Numbered from the stretch's first letter, positions 31,236 to 41,400 are shown. The stretch is 64,000 nucleotides of DNA from Latilactobacillus curvatus JCM 1096 = DSM 20019 (GCF_004101845.1 NZ_CP026116.1:1178001-1242000); one strand, 5' to 3'. Translations and numbers: made by a program. Notes: a model not told the origin generated them from the letters alone.

Positions 31236-31260
31236 ATGGCAACGAATCGGAAACGTCTAA

Positions 31261-31866
31261 TTAAAGCTCGTCATCTTCGTCTTCTTCGTCTTCATCATCG
31301 CTAAATTCAGATAATTGACCTTCGATACCGTCTTCTAAGGCATCGTCGTCTTCATCATCGTCATCGTCACCGATGTTTTGTAAGTCAGCTTTGTATTCAG
31401 TTAAGTCATCACCAGCAACGTCATCTGTAGCTGCTAAATCAACACCATCATCAGCATCTAAGTCTTCGTCTTCTGGATCATCGTCACTGTAATCAATCAC
31501 ATCGTCATCGTCGGTAACATCTGCTAAGAATGCATTAACCTTCTTACGACGTTTCTTCTTAGTTGGTTGGTCTTCTTCATCTTCTGGATGGTTAACTTCT
31601 TCATCGACAGATTCATATGGGTACCAAGAACGGAGGCCCCAAACGTTTTCGCCTAAAGAAATGAAACTACCATCTTCATTTAAATCCGTATAAAATTGTG
31701 ATAAGCGTGCACGCACTTCTTCATCACTTTTGCCTAAATAGTTTTGAATTTCATTCGTTAAGTCAGCGAATGCAATCGTGTCGCCTTTTTCTTCTAAAAT
31801 TGCATGTGCGACTTCAATCATTGATAGTTCTTCTTTATTTTGGCCTTTAAAAACGTCTAATTTCAA
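31261..31866 (-). CDS. rpoE: RNA polymerase delta subunit
   Basis: A 201-residue Firmicutes-specific RNA polymerase subunit that raises specificity and helps core recycling. The N-terminal HARE-HTH domain ([20 protein letters not shown], then [13 protein letters not shown]) is followed by a long, very acidic, disordered tail (Asp/Glu runs) that mimics nucleic acid. The start chosen is TTG at 31866 (MKLDVFKGQ), with AAAGGA about ten bases upstream; a GTG three codons earlier is too close to that site. Usually next to pyrG. Confidence 0.94.
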   Translation of the reverse strand: MKLDVFKGQNKEELSMIEVAHAILEEKGDTIAFADLTNEIQNYLGKSDEEVRARLSQFYTDLNEDGSFISLGENVWGLRSWYPYESVDEEVNHPEDEEDQPTKKKRRKKVNAFLADVTDDDDVIDYSDDDPEDEDLDADDGVDLAATDDVAGDDLTEYKADLQNIGDDDDDEDDDALEDGIEGQLSEFSDDEDEEDEDDEL

Positions 31867-31909
31867 CCAGTACACGTCCTTTCAACAGTCTATCCTTAAT
31901 CATACTAGC

Positions 31910-32350
31910 TTAAGCTGTAAAAATCAATCGTAATTTGTAATCCCCCACGGCTTGATTATTGATGGCAAGTTGGTAATGAACCGTAATTTCACCTGATAAC
32001 GGTTGTTCCTTCACCATCGATAATAAATGGGTTGTCGTTGTGAGCACTGGCATGTTGCCATATTTTGTTTGGTAAATTGATCCGAGGTCTTCGCCTTGCT
32101 TAAAGTACAACCGCAATTGCGTCTCGTCTTCTTCTGTGCCCCGCGTTAATTGAATTTGACCGTCAGCAGCCAATTTAAACCGTACCGCGGTGGCTTGTTC
32201 ACCACCGTGTTCCAGATAACGTAAGTAAAGTGACTCTCCCATTTTGACAACTTGACCATCCTCATCGAAAACGTGTTTTTCAAGTTGCCCATCTTGTTGA
32301 ATTTGCGTTTCAAGGTGTACCTTGACCGGAATTCCGCTTTGACTTGCCAT
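31910..32350 (-). CDS. DUF1934 (YwiB-like) beta-barrel protein
   Basis: A 146-residue protein whose features (VKVHLETQIQQDG, ESLYLRYLEH, LYFKQGEDLGSIYQTKYGNM, YQLAINNQAVGDYKLRLIF) fit the DUF1934/YwiB family, a calycin-like beta-barrel of unknown role. In many Bacilli it lies near rpoE and argS, as here next to rpoE. AAAGGA precedes the ATG. It starts the rpoE transcription unit (43 bases before rpoE). Confidence 0.85.
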   Translation of the reverse strand: MASQSGIPVKVHLETQIQQDGQLEKHVFDEDGQVVKMGESLYLRYLEHGGEQATAVRFKLAADGQIQLTRGTEEDETQLRLYFKQGEDLGSIYQTKYGNMPVLTTTTHLLSMVKEQPLSGEITVHYQLAINNQAVGDYKLRLIFTA

Positions 32351-32515
32351 AAATAACTTCCTTTAATTTTAATTAAGTAGTTCTATTATAAGCCATTCAA
32401 AATTTGAGCGCCAGAATAATCCGCCAATTCTCTTTGACCAACGTACCGATTGCAGACAGCGCCTAGAATTTACGCTATAATTAAGAAGAGTTTTTAATTT
32501 TCGGAGGTGATTACC

Positions 32516-33346
32516 ATGGATGATTTAGCGACTTTATCTGCCAATCAAGAATGGGCTATTTTAACCCAACATTTTGAAAAAGCGGCTGGACCACTCGCTT
32601 TTGCTCATGCTAATAGCCTCTTAGCTTTGAGCCGCGAATTACAACAACCTATTATTCATTTTTGGACGCTTGCTGACAATGTTATTTTGGGCATGATGGA
32701 TACAAAGTTACCTGCTTATCCACAAGCGGTTGCCACATTAGAGGCTGCACACTATGCCCATTTCGTGCGTAACGCTGGTGGCTTGGGGATTGTGACGGAT
32801 GCCGGCGTTTTGAACGTCAGCTTCTATCTTCCTGATATGGCGGATCACCTAAGCATTAATGCTGCTTACGCGCTCATGCACCAATTGTTCACAACTGCCT
32901 TTGCAGACTATCCCGTCACGATTGACCATTTCGAAGTCACTCACTCCTATTGCCCTGGCGAATACGATCTCAGCATCAATGGTCAAAAATTTTCCGGTAT
33001 TGCCCAACGCCGTGCCAAAAACGGAATTGCCGTACTCTTATATGCCAGCATTACAGGCAATCAACAGGCGCGTGGCAAACTCATGCACAGTTTTTACACT
33101 GCTGGCCAAGCACAAAGCCAAACGCGGTGGACTTTCCCAGCGGTCATCCCGGACACCATGGCCAACCTATCTGATCTGTTAAACGAACCAATGACTGTTG
33201 CAACAGCCATTACGCACCTACAGACCGCTTTTAGCCGGTTGGTTCAACAACCACAACTAGTTGACCTCACACCACAATTACAAACGAAAGCTTATCAACA
33301 ACTACTACTTAAAAACCAAACAGCACTCCACCGTTATCAAGTTTAA
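32516..33346 (+). CDS. lipL: octanoyl-[GcvH]:protein N-octanoyltransferase-like (LipL)
   Basis: A 276-residue member of the biotin/lipoate ligase fold. RNAGGLGIVTDAGVLNVSF is the substrate-loop motif, and SYCPGEYDLSINGQKFSGIA, then QRR, carries the cysteine that forms the acyl-enzyme in LipL. In Bacillus LipL moves octanoyl or lipoyl groups from GcvH to E2 subunits. This start is the ATG at 32516, with GGAGG eight bases upstream. It is followed by the HD hydrolase gene, as ywfL and ywfO are near each other in Bacillus. Amidotransferase rather than ligase is inferred from the cysteine. Confidence 0.85.
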   Translation: MDDLATLSANQEWAILTQHFEKAAGPLAFAHANSLLALSRELQQPIIHFWTLADNVILGMMDTKLPAYPQAVATLEAAHYAHFVRNAGGLGIVTDAGVLNVSFYLPDMADHLSINAAYALMHQLFTTAFADYPVTIDHFEVTHSYCPGEYDLSINGQKFSGIAQRRAKNGIAVLLYASITGNQQARGKLMHSFYTAGQAQSQTRWTFPAVIPDTMANLSDLLNEPMTVATAITHLQTAFSRLVQQPQLVDLTPQLQTKAYQQLLLKNQTALHRYQV

Positions 33347-33371
33347 CGGGCCTCAAAAAGGAGATTATATT

Positions 33372-34721
33372 GTGACTAACACCGCTATTAAACTATCGCG
33401 TGAAAAAGTATTCCGTGATCCTGTGCATAACTACATTCGCGTCGAGTATCAAGTGATTCTCGATTTAATTGACACCCCCGAATTTCAACGTCTTCGGCGG
33501 ATTAAACAGCTTGGCACGACTTCCTCTGTTTTCCAAGGCGCTGAACATTCCCGCTTCACCCACTCATTAGGTGTTTATGAAATCACACGCCAAATCTGTG
33601 ATCAATTCCAACTTAACTACCCTAGTCAAGTTGCCGGTGATGGACTTTGGAACGATGATGAACGGTTAGTCGCCTTATGTGCGGCTTTATTGCACGACAT
33701 CGGCCATGGCGCTTATTCACATACCTTCGAACACATCTTCAATACTGATCATGAATTGATTACGCGCCAAATTATCACCAACCCGGAGACAGCCATTAAT
33801 CGCGTCTTAACCCAAGTTGCGGATGATTTCCCTGCGAAAGTCGCTAGTGTAATCGATCATTCTTATCCGAATCCACAAGTTGTCCAGATGATTTCCAGCC
33901 AGATTGATGCTGATCGCATGGATTACTTATTACGGGATGCTTACAATACTGGGACTAAATACGGAGAATTCGATTTGACGCGTGTTTTACGAGTCATGCG
34001 GCCTTACGATAAGGGCATTGCCTTTTTAGCAAACGGGATGCATGCCGTTGAAGATTACATCGTCAGTCGGTTCCAGATGTATCAACAAGTTTATTTCCAT
34101 CCTGTTTCACGCGGCATGGAAGTTGTCTTGCAAAAGCTCTTGCAACGTGCGAAAGTTCTTTATCAACAGCCTGACCATCATCAGAGTCTCGCACCGCAAT
34201 TATTGATTCCATTTTTCGAACAGAACTTCACCCTACAAGACTATTTAAAATTAGATGATGGCGTTTTGAATACCTATTTTCTATACTGGTTAGACTATCC
34301 GGATTCAGTGCTCAATGATTTGGCCGACCGCTTTTTAAGCCGCCGCCCACTCAAATCGGTTGCCTTTAGCCAACAGACCCAATGTGTTTTACCAGAATTA
34401 CGGGCGCTAACCGAGCAAGCTGGTTATAACAGTGAGTATTACACTGCTGTTAATAACAGTTTCGATTTGCCGTATGACGCCTATGATCCCTCCGCTAAAT
34501 CACCCAAAACTCAGATTGAAATTATGCAATCTGATGGTCAACTTGAAGAGTTATCATCATTAAGTGACTTGGTGGCCGCCATCTCAGGCCGTTTTAGCGG
34601 CGATGAACGCTTCTATTTCCCTAAAGAAATGCTCAACGAAAATGATATCGAAGTCTTCGCACCAATATACCGCCAGTTCAAAGCATACTTGCGTAACGGT
34701 GCAATCAATCCTAACCACTAA
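33372..34721 (+). CDS. HD-domain phosphohydrolase (YwfO-like)
   Basis: A 449-residue metal-dependent phosphohydrolase. The HD residues are in GAEHSRFTHSLGVYEITRQI and AALLHDIGHGAYSHTFEH, with a later SQIDADRMDYLLRDAYNTG. Homologues (YwfO, and dNTP triphosphohydrolases in enterococci) hydrolyse dNTPs or related nucleotides; the substrate here is not known. The start is GTG at 33372 with AAGGAG nine bases upstream. The frame is open from 33261 but that part overlaps lipL. It is followed 15 bases later by a HAD phosphatase gene. Confidence 0.88.
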   Translation: MTNTAIKLSREKVFRDPVHNYIRVEYQVILDLIDTPEFQRLRRIKQLGTTSSVFQGAEHSRFTHSLGVYEITRQICDQFQLNYPSQVAGDGLWNDDERLVALCAALLHDIGHGAYSHTFEHIFNTDHELITRQIITNPETAINRVLTQVADDFPAKVASVIDHSYPNPQVVQMISSQIDADRMDYLLRDAYNTGTKYGEFDLTRVLRVMRPYDKGIAFLANGMHAVEDYIVSRFQMYQQVYFHPVSRGMEVVLQKLLQRAKVLYQQPDHHQSLAPQLLIPFFEQNFTLQDYLKLDDGVLNTYFLYWLDYPDSVLNDLADRFLSRRPLKSVAFSQQTQCVLPELRALTEQAGYNSEYYTAVNNSFDLPYDAYDPSAKSPKTQIEIMQSDGQLEELSSLSDLVAAISGRFSGDERFYFPKEMLNENDIEVFAPIYRQFKAYLRNGAINPNH

Positions 34722-34736
34722 AAAGGAGTTTTTATA

Positions 34737-35564
34737 ATGTCAATCAAACTTGTCGCTGTCGATATGGACGGCACCCTATTAAATGAAAATAACATCCTTA
34801 GCCCTAAAACAATCAAAGTTGTCAAAGCTGCTAAAAAACATGGCGTTAAAGTTGTGCTATGTACTGGGCGACCACTCACCGGGGTCACGCCTTTTCTAAA
34901 AGAACTGGGTTTAACTGAAGCCACTGACTATGTGATTACGTTCAACGGTGCTTTGGTTCAAAATACGGCAACTGGTGAAATTCTAGTGCGTCACACTCTT
35001 GCGCATGACCAATATCTTGAACTTGAAACCCTCTCCCGCCAAATTGGTTCTCATTTACACGCTGAAGACGATCAATTCATCTACACCGCCAATCGCGATA
35101 TCAGTCCTTATACAGTCGGTGAAAGTGCCCTCGTCAACATGCCTGTTCGTTTCCGCCATGTCGATGAAATCGCACCTAACAAGGCCTTTTCAAAAGTGAT
35201 GTTAATCGACGAACCCGCCGTCTTAGCTGAAGCCAAAACCAAGATTCCTGCTGATTTTTTCGATCGTTATCAATTTGTTCAAAGTGAAGCCTACTTCCTC
35301 GAAGTACTCAACAAGAACGCCGGTAAAGGAAATGGTTTGCGTGATTTAGCAAATGCCTTAAATATTGATCAATCTGAAGTGATGGCCATTGGTGATCAAG
35401 GTAACGATTTATCGATGCTAGAATACGCCGGTTTCCCAGTTGCCATGGATAATGCCATTCCTGAATTGAAAAAAATTGCTAAGGTTGTTACTAAGAGTAA
35501 CCATGAAGGCCAAGATGGCGTGGCATACGCCATTGAAACATACGCCTTTGAAAGCCAAGCCTAA
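34737..35564 (+). CDS. Cof-type HAD sugar phosphatase
   Basis: A 275-residue HAD superfamily IIB hydrolase. Motif I is VAVDMDGTLLN (nucleophilic Asp at residue 8), motif II TGRP, and motif III/IV GDQGNDLSMLEYAGFPVAM. Such Cof/YidA-type enzymes remove phosphate from sugar phosphates, FMN or other metabolites; the real substrate is unknown. AAAAAGGAG lies ten bases before the ATG. It is the third gene of the lipL-HD-HAD-ElyC operon. Confidence 0.92.
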   Translation: MSIKLVAVDMDGTLLNENNILSPKTIKVVKAAKKHGVKVVLCTGRPLTGVTPFLKELGLTEATDYVITFNGALVQNTATGEILVRHTLAHDQYLELETLSRQIGSHLHAEDDQFIYTANRDISPYTVGESALVNMPVRFRHVDEIAPNKAFSKVMLIDEPAVLAEAKTKIPADFFDRYQFVQSEAYFLEVLNKNAGKGNGLRDLANALNIDQSEVMAIGDQGNDLSMLEYAGFPVAMDNAIPELKKIAKVVTKSNHEGQDGVAYAIETYAFESQA

Positions 35565-35581
35565 TCATAAGGGGAGTTATT

Positions 35582-36634
35582 ATGACTACGTTAATTGATC
35601 TCGTTTACGCGTCCCCCCTTTTCTTTTTGATTTTATTTATTGGTTTACAGCGATTTGAAAAACGCCGATTAATCAACGGCATTGTGTTTAACTTTTTCCT
35701 CTTCAGCGCATTAATGGATGCTGCGCTCATTGTGATTCGCCTCAATAACGAAACGCTGAATAACATTGCAATTGCTGCTGCAATTGTTGTCGTTCTAATC
35801 GTCATGTTCTTCTACTTATTCGGTATTGTCTTGTTGCTGTGGAACGCGTATATTGTCTGGAAAAAAGAAAGTCACACGTTATCCAACATGCTGACCCTCC
35901 TCATTGCGTTAGCCATCATTGGCTCATTTTTCATCCCAATCATCACGCGCTTGTTACACATTCCCGCCGATGTTAAATTATTTGTCAGCACGATTGTATC
36001 GGTTTTTCTTTTGTATATTCCATTGTTCTTCTATTTATATCTAACCTCACTGATTATCTATCAATTCAACCGCCCCCGTTATCAACAAGATTACATCATC
36101 GTCTTGGGTAGCGGTTTAATCGATGGTCAATTCGTCCCACCGTTACTGGCCAGTCGGATTAATCGCGCCATTCGATTTTATGATAAACAAGTCAAAAAAG
36201 GCCGCCCTGCACCAAAACTGGTCTTTTCTGGCGGCCAAGGTCCGGATGAGAAGCTGCCTGAATCAGTTGCCATGCAACGTTACGCCATTGAGCAAGGGAT
36301 TCCGATTAAAGACACCCTCACCGAGGAAAAATCAGTCAACACTTTACAAAACATGCAATTTTCAAAAGACATTATCATGGCTGATACCACTAAAACGAAT
36401 CCTAAAATTATTTTTGCAACCAATAATTACCACACATTCCGCGCTGGGCTTTTTGCAAAGCAAGCCCGTTTGAAAGCAGATGGCATTGGCGCTAAAACAT
36501 CGCGTTACTTCTTACCAAATGCAATCATCCGTGAATTCATTGCAATTCTCAAAATGAAACAGCATCAATTCATTTTAGTCGCAATTGCAAGTGTCGCATT
36601 TGCAGCCTTAACTGTTTTACTCAATCATATGTAA
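35582..36634 (+). CDS. DUF218/ElyC-YdcF-type membrane protein
   Basis: A 350-residue protein with six to seven membrane helices in the first 170 residues, followed by a cytoplasmic or extracellular DUF218 domain (DYIIVLGSGLIDGQFVPPLL; KLVFSGGQGPDEKLPESVAM; and EEKSVNTLQNMQFSK). A last hydrophobic helix closes the protein. ElyC of E. coli acts in envelope polysaccharide metabolism; the role here is not known. It is last in its operon, before a strong terminator. Confidence 0.82.
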   Translation: MTTLIDLVYASPLFFLILFIGLQRFEKRRLINGIVFNFFLFSALMDAALIVIRLNNETLNNIAIAAAIVVVLIVMFFYLFGIVLLLWNAYIVWKKESHTLSNMLTLLIALAIIGSFFIPIITRLLHIPADVKLFVSTIVSVFLLYIPLFFYLYLTSLIIYQFNRPRYQQDYIIVLGSGLIDGQFVPPLLASRINRAIRFYDKQVKKGRPAPKLVFSGGQGPDEKLPESVAMQRYAIEQGIPIKDTLTEEKSVNTLQNMQFSKDIIMADTTKTNPKIIFATNNYHTFRAGLFAKQARLKADGIGAKTSRYFLPNAIIREFIAILKMKQHQFILVAIASVAFAALTVLLNHM

Positions 36635-36637
36635 CGT

Positions 36638-36677
36638 AAAAAGCCGTTGTGGACAATTTGTCCACAACGGCTTTTTT
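36638..36677. terminator. bidirectional terminator between ElyC-like gene and terC
   Basis: AAAAAGCCGTTGTGGACA pairs with TGTCCACAACGGCTTTTTT; the perfect stem serves both convergent genes. Confidence 0.95.
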
Positions 36678-36684
36678 ATGACGC

Positions 36685-37425
36685 CTATTTAGCCCGTGCT
36701 GCACGGACATAATGAATAATGAGCGTCAGTAGAATAACGCCAAACACAATTCCAGCAAACACTAGGTTAGGAATTTCATAGTCAATGGCTGGAATCGACA
36801 AGAATAATTTAATCGCGATGAAGAGAATTAAGATGTAAGCCATCGGATTTAATTCCGGAATTTTCTTCATCAATTGGGCGATGAGTTGGGCAATCCCCCG
36901 CATGCAGATAATCCCAATCATTCCCCCAATTAAAACAATCACCGGATTACTAGAAATCGCTAAAGACGCTAATACGGAATCAATTGAAAAAACAATGTCC
37001 ATCAATTCAATCGAAGCAACTGTGCGCCAGAACCGATGCGGACTACTGATTTTAGAACCCGCCTCCGGTGTTTTAGCCTGCTTCGGATGCCCACTCTTTC
37101 TGAAATAAGCAATGACTAAGTAAATTAAATACAATGAACCGGCAACTTTAATTTCCCACAAATGAATTAAATAGGTGCCGACACCAATAATAATGAAGCG
37201 GAAAACATAAGCGCCCCATAAGCCATACACCAATGACTTTTCTTGCTCAATTTTTGTAGGTAATGTTTGTGTCTGTGCCGCTAATACAACAGCATTGTCT
37301 ACTGAGAGTAAGCATTCCATAATCACTAACGTTAAAATTAAAAGCCAATCTTCGGACGACGTAATGACAGTTTGCCAATTACTCAGTTCAAAGAATGGTT
37401 GATACAATTGTACAATCCAATTCAT
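36685..37425 (-). CDS. TerC-family membrane protein
   Basis: A 246-residue protein with seven membrane helices. TerC signatures are ECLLSVDNAVVLAAQ (the first acidic metal-binding helix) and IELMDIVFSIDSVLASLAIS (the second). TerC proteins were linked to tellurite resistance; bacterial members help export Mn2+ or load metals onto secreted proteins. I looked for a yybP-ykoY manganese riboswitch in the leader (37426-37600) and did not find a convincing one. AGAGGA precedes the ATG. Confidence 0.88.
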   Translation of the reverse strand: MNWIVQLYQPFFELSNWQTVITSSEDWLLILTLVIMECLLSVDNAVVLAAQTQTLPTKIEQEKSLVYGLWGAYVFRFIIIGVGTYLIHLWEIKVAGSLYLIYLVIAYFRKSGHPKQAKTPEAGSKISSPHRFWRTVASIELMDIVFSIDSVLASLAISSNPVIVLIGGMIGIICMRGIAQLIAQLMKKIPELNPMAYILILFIAIKLFLSIPAIDYEIPNLVFAGIVFGVILLTLIIHYVRAARAK

Positions 37426-37608
37426 CTAAGGTTCCTCTATCTCTAATTTCTGTTATTTAATTCCTGTGACTATCTTAACGATTTTTCATGAAAATAACAA
37501 ATTTATTGGTTAATTATGTAACTAGCACAGCATTTTTATTTTATAGGCTCTGGAAATACGGTATACTTTTTGTAGCAATAATTAATAATAGTAATGGAGG
37601 TCGTTTTC

Positions 37609-38001
37609 ATGATTAAAGAATTTAAAGAATTTATTATGCGTGGTAATGTGCTAGATATGGCTGTCGGGGTTATTTTGGGGGCTGCTTTAAAAAGCATCGT
37701 GGACTCATTAACAAAGAACTTAATCAATCCAATCATTTCATTATTCGTTGGACAAGTTGATCTATCCGGTATTGCGCTTACCATTCCAGGCACCAAGGCC
37801 GTTTTTAAAATCGGGAACTTCCTAAACGATGTGATTAACTTCTTAATCATCGCATTTGTTGTCTTCTTAATCGTCAAAGGATTCAACAAGCTTCGTGACA
37901 TGGGCAAGAAGACCGAAGAAGAAGAAGCACAAGTAGTCGAAACGAAAGAAGAAGTTTACTTAAAAGAAATTCGCGATTTATTAGCTAACAAAGAAAAATA
38001 A
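37609..38001 (+). CDS. mscL: large-conductance mechanosensitive channel
   Basis: A 130-residue MscL. The N-terminal amphipathic helix (MIKEFKEFIMRGNVLDMAVG) and first pore helix (VILGAALKSIVDSLTKNLI) are followed by a loop and a second membrane helix (FLIIAFVVFLIVKGFNKL). The cytoplasmic C-terminal helix is acidic. It opens under high membrane tension to release solutes on osmotic downshock. The ATG at 37609 has GGAGG nine bases upstream; the longer frame to 37594 is not needed. It has its own terminator. Confidence 0.96.
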   Translation: MIKEFKEFIMRGNVLDMAVGVILGAALKSIVDSLTKNLINPIISLFVGQVDLSGIALTIPGTKAVFKIGNFLNDVINFLIIAFVVFLIVKGFNKLRDMGKKTEEEEAQVVETKEEVYLKEIRDLLANKEK

Positions 38002-38007
38002 AGTCAC

Positions 38008-38042
38008 AAAAAAACGCCTGAACAAATTGTTCAGGCGTTTTT
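38008..38042. terminator. terminator after mscL
   Basis: AAAAAACGCCTGAACAA pairs with TTGTTCAGGCGTTTTT; it can also act for prs on the other strand, beyond element E5. Confidence 0.93.
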
Positions 38043-38059
38043 AATTGTTAGCTTATTGA

Positions 38060-38101
38060 AATGTGCTTCCCCAAAGCTAACCCGTTCAAGTTAGCACGCT
38101 T
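38060..38101. repeat. palindromic intergenic element, short copy (E5)
   Basis: Begins AATGTGCTT and ends GTTAGCACGCTTA. The CAAAGCTAACCCGTTCAAG core matches the E4/E9 right arm. Its end touches the TAA stop of prs. Confidence 0.65.
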
Positions 38102-39071
38102 ATCTTTTAAATCTGTTTTCAAATAATGGACTGACTGGTTTGTTTTCATGGATTCGTTTGATGGCGTCCCCAATAAGTGGCCCGACAGAAACTTGTACCA
38201 TTTTATCGATTAATTTTTCTTTTGGAAGATTAATTGAATCTGTAACAATCATTTGCTTAATCACTGAATCTTCGATTCGTTGAATAGCTGGGCCAGACAA
38301 TACTGGATGTGTACAACATGCGAATACTTCTGTTGCACCAGCATCTTTCAATGCTTGCGCAGCTAACGTAATTGTGCCGGCAGTATCAATCATATCATCA
38401 ATGATGATTGCGCGTTTACCGTTAACATTCCCGATAATATTCATCACTTCAGAAACATTCGGTCTTGGGCGACGTTTGTCGATAATTGCGATTGGTGTCT
38501 TTAAGAAATCAGCTAATTTACGAGCACGTGTAACCCCACCGTGATCGGGTGAAACAACAACAGCATTTTCAGCCAAGTCATTGCTCAAGAAATAATCAGC
38601 CAATAAAGGAGCACCCATCAAGTGATCCACTGGAATATCGAAGAACCCTTGGATTTGTACGGCATGTAAGTCTAATGCTAAAATTCGGTTAGCCCCTGCC
38701 ATCGTTAACATATTAGCCACTAATTTAGCGGTAATCGGTTCACGTGAGCGAGCCTTACGATCTTGACGTGCGTAACCATAATAAGGTAACACAACATTGA
38801 TTGTTTTAGCAGATGCACGACGCAATGCATCAATCATAATCATGATTTCCATCAAGTTATCATTAACTGGTGCAGATGTTGATTGAATAATGAAAATTTC
38901 GTCGCCACGAATACTTTCTTCAATATTAATCTGGATTTCACCATCACTAAAACGTTTAACAGAAGATTTTCCTAAAGGAACCCCAACTTCAGCCGCGATT
39001 TTCTCAGCTAAGGGCTTATTAGAGTTCAAAGCAAAGATTTTCAACTTAGGGTCGAAATATTGTTCAGACAT
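38100..39071 (-). CDS. prs: ribose-phosphate pyrophosphokinase
   Basis: Makes PRPP from ribose 5-phosphate and ATP for purine, pyrimidine, NAD, His and Trp synthesis. The 323-residue protein has [20 protein letters not shown], the [11 protein letters not shown] loop (flexible active-site region), and the PRPP loop [14 protein letters not shown]. The start chosen is the ATG at 39071, with GGAGG upstream. It lies one gene from glmU, as in Bacillus (glmU-prs-ctc-pth). TAA stop at the edge of element E5. Confidence 0.97.
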   Translation of the reverse strand: MSEQYFDPKLKIFALNSNKPLAEKIAAEVGVPLGKSSVKRFSDGEIQINIEESIRGDEIFIIQSTSAPVNDNLMEIMIMIDALRRASAKTINVVLPYYGYARQDRKARSREPITAKLVANMLTMAGANRILALDLHAVQIQGFFDIPVDHLMGAPLLADYFLSNDLAENAVVVSPDHGGVTRARKLADFLKTPIAIIDKRRPRPNVSEVMNIIGNVNGKRAIIIDDMIDTAGTITLAAQALKDAGATEVFACCTHPVLSGPAIQRIEDSVIKQMIVTDSINLPKEKLIDKMVQVSVGPLIGDAIKRIHENKPVSPLFENRFKR

Positions 39072-39345
39072 GTCAGCCTCCAAAAAATTTATGTTAGTAT
39101 CTATTTAAAGTTTAGGCATTTTCACCCCGGAAATCAAGATTAAAACTTAAAAAGTTCACAAATGTTGTAAAGTAAGCGCTGTTCATTAGAAACGTGAGAG
39201 AAAAAGAAAAAGTTAATAGCGATTACCATCGAACCTCCCGTTTAGTATCCCATTAAATCCCCAAAAATGCTTGATTATTTTGGATTATGGATTAAATTGT
39301 CATTTAGTGCAAGACAAGGTACACTCATTGAAAAAGGCGGTTACT

Positions 39346-39684
39346 ATGACCCGCCTTAAATACACTATTTTTAATAATCTCTATCTTTTAATTCTGGTAA
39401 TTATTATTACTTCCGATCGCTTATTTCACCTCAGCATGCCCTATTTTATTCTTGGTCTTATTCTATTCGTTGCCGTTTTGATTTATCAGTATCATTTTTT
39501 CTACCCCAGTCACCCAAACTACAATCCTAAAAATTATCGCATTACAAAAATGGGCTGGGCAACCACCGCTGTTGGGTGTCTTATCATACTTCTTCTAATC
39601 TTATTTTCAAGTGGTTCAATTTGGATTTGGCCCGCTTTTCTAATCGCCTTCTTAATACGCGATTATTTCTCAACTTTAAAATAA
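39346..39684 (+). CDS. small membrane protein, unknown
   Basis: A protein of 112 residues that I do not recognise. Four hydrophobic segments: two near the N-terminus (about 11-26 and 34-52), then a polar loop with NPKNYRITKMG, then two more (about 75-90 and 94-105). The start chosen is the ATG at 39346, with AAGGCGG upstream; the frame is open from 39271 but lacks a site. It sits between the divergent prs and convergent glmU and ends at a strong terminator. AT-rich compared with neighbours. 39072-39345 holds no other gene. Confidence 0.6.
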   Translation: MTRLKYTIFNNLYLLILVIIITSDRLFHLSMPYFILGLILFVAVLIYQYHFFYPSHPNYNPKNYRITKMGWATTAVGCLIILLLILFSSGSIWIWPAFLIAFLIRDYFSTLK

Positions 39685-39695
39685 CTACAAATATC

Positions 39696-39744
39696 AAAAA
39701 AATCGTCCGTAATCTCAAAAATAAGATTACGGACGATTTTTATT
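39696..39744. terminator. terminator after the small membrane protein gene
   Basis: AAAAATCGTCCGTAATCT pairs with AGATTACGGACGATTTTT (stem of about 17 bp), usable in both directions. Confidence 0.93.
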
Positions 39745-39749
39745 TTAAG

Positions 39750-39790
39750 ATGTGCTTTACAACACTAAGCTAATCGTCACAAACACACTT
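39750..39790. repeat. palindromic element fragment (E6a)
   Basis: Starts GATGTGCTTT and ends ACACACTTT. It contains the AAGCTAATCG piece and looks like a decayed or shortened copy directly beside E6b. Confidence 0.5.
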
Positions 39791-39798
39791 TAATCCAA

Positions 39799-39880
39799 AA
39801 CGTGCTTCTTGTCACCGTAATTTCCGCTTAATCTAACATCGTATTAATGCTCAATTACTAACCGCCACAGCCAGCACTCT
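39799..39880. repeat. palindromic intergenic element (E6b)
   Basis: AACGTGCT to GCACTCTA, 82 bp. GTAATT pairs with AATTAC, and TTAAT with ATTAA. Near-identical segments (TAATTTCCGCTTAAT, ATTAATGCTCAATTACTAAC) recur inverted in E8. Right end carries the TAG stop of glmU. Confidence 0.8.
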
Positions 39881-41267
39881 ATTGCCATTCTTCGTCATTT
39901 GCTACTGGTAGTTTTGCCCAGTAGTTTTCTTTGTTTGTTTGACGGGCACGGGCGATGGCCATTGCCTTTTCTGGGACATCATCCGTGATGGTTGAGCCAG
40001 CTGCAATGAAGGTGTGATCTGCAATTTCAACCGGTGCGACAATGTTTGAGTTGCTACCGATGAAGACATGGCTGCCAACATTTGCGTGGTGTTTAGCCAC
40101 GCCATCATAGTTAACAAAGACTACGCCACAGCCAACATTAATATCAGTGCCTAATGTGGCATCGCCAACATAACTTAAATGGCCAATCTTCGTGCGATCG
40201 CCAATTTTAGCATTCTTCACTTCACAGAAGTTCCCAACATGGACGTCTTCACCAATTTCAGCGTTTGGGCGTAAATGACTGTTAGGCCCAATGTTTGACC
40301 CCGTGTGCATGATAGCTGATTCAATCGTTGAACTTGTGATTTGAATGTTGTCTTCAATTGTTGAATCAATAATAGTTGAGCCAGCACCAACGAAACAATC
40401 TGAACCAATTGTTGTGTTCCCTTTTAAGACGACGTTAGGTTCAACAATTGTATCATTACCAATCTGAACGCCCACTTCGATATAAGTATTTTCTGGATCA
40501 ATTAATGTCACACCATTACGCATGTGTTCTGTATTGATGCGTTTACGCATCACTTTTGTTGCTGCAGCAAGAGCAACTCGATCATTAACACCCATTGATT
40601 CTTCAAAGTTTGGCATTCTGTAAGCAGCGACAATTTCGCCTTTTTTCTTCAAGATTTCAACCACATCCGTTAAGTAGTATTCACCTTGTGCGTTCTTATT
40701 CGTCACTTCGTGCAAAGCTTGGAATAAGGTCTTGTTGTCAAAGCAATAAACGCCCGTATTAATTTCATTAACAGCCGCTTCTTTATCATTAGTATCTTTT
40801 TGTTCAACGATTTTTTCGACAATCCCGATATCATTCCGGATAATCCGGCCGTAACCTGTTGGGTCTGGGGCCGTTGCTGTTAAAATCGTTGCCTTAGCGC
40901 CTTTATCATGATGGTATGCAAATAATTTTTCAAAGGTTTCAGCGGTTAAAAGTGGCGTATCGCCACTGACCACAATCGTAATGCCATCTTCATCTTTCAG
41001 TAAAGCTTCAGCTTGTAAAACCGCATGGCCAGTCCCTAATTGTTCAGCTTGTAATGCATATTGTGACCGGTCGCCGAGATAATCTTTCACCTTTTCAGCG
41101 CCGTGCCCAACAATTGTGACCACATTGGTTGGGTGCGTTCTTTCAACTTGGGTTAAAACATGATCTACCATTGGTCGACCACAAACCTCATGTAATACTT
41201 TATATAATTTTGACTTCATGCGAGTACCTTTACCCGCTGCTAAAATAATTGCATTTTTATTAACCAT
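39879..41267 (-). CDS. glmU: bifunctional UDP-GlcNAc pyrophosphorylase / GlcN-1-P acetyltransferase
   Basis: Makes UDP-GlcNAc for wall synthesis. The N-terminal uridyltransferase has [20 protein letters not shown] and the [10 protein letters not shown] site. The C-terminal half is a left-handed beta-helix of hexapeptide repeats ([20 protein letters not shown] and on) ending with the acetyl-CoA site ([11 protein letters not shown]). 462 residues from the ATG at 41267, seven bases after GAGGAG; an ATG directly before it at 41270 is also possible. It lies upstream of prs. TAG stop within element E6b. Confidence 0.97.
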   Translation of the reverse strand: MVNKNAIILAAGKGTRMKSKLYKVLHEVCGRPMVDHVLTQVERTHPTNVVTIVGHGAEKVKDYLGDRSQYALQAEQLGTGHAVLQAEALLKDEDGITIVVSGDTPLLTAETFEKLFAYHHDKGAKATILTATAPDPTGYGRIIRNDIGIVEKIVEQKDTNDKEAAVNEINTGVYCFDNKTLFQALHEVTNKNAQGEYYLTDVVEILKKKGEIVAAYRMPNFEESMGVNDRVALAAATKVMRKRINTEHMRNGVTLIDPENTYIEVGVQIGNDTIVEPNVVLKGNTTIGSDCFVGAGSTIIDSTIEDNIQITSSTIESAIMHTGSNIGPNSHLRPNAEIGEDVHVGNFCEVKNAKIGDRTKIGHLSYVGDATLGTDINVGCGVVFVNYDGVAKHHANVGSHVFIGSNSNIVAPVEIADHTFIAAGSTITDDVPEKAMAIARARQTNKENYWAKLPVANDEEWQ

Positions 41268-41400
41268 CATAAGCTCCTCGTCATTCGTGATTACTGGTCT
41301 ATTTTAGCTTAAATACTAGGCTAGAGCAAGCTAATCCGTATTGAAGTTTAGCGCTTTATCCCGTATACTGGAGGTACTTTATTGCAGAAGGAAGTCGGCC

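Noticed and set aside
33261-33371. N-terminal extension of the HD hydrolase overlapping lipL
   Set aside because: It lies in another frame of lipL; the GTG at 33372 with AAGGAG gives the normal start.
37426-37608. yybP-ykoY manganese riboswitch before terC
   Set aside because: Searched by eye for the conserved loops and found none.
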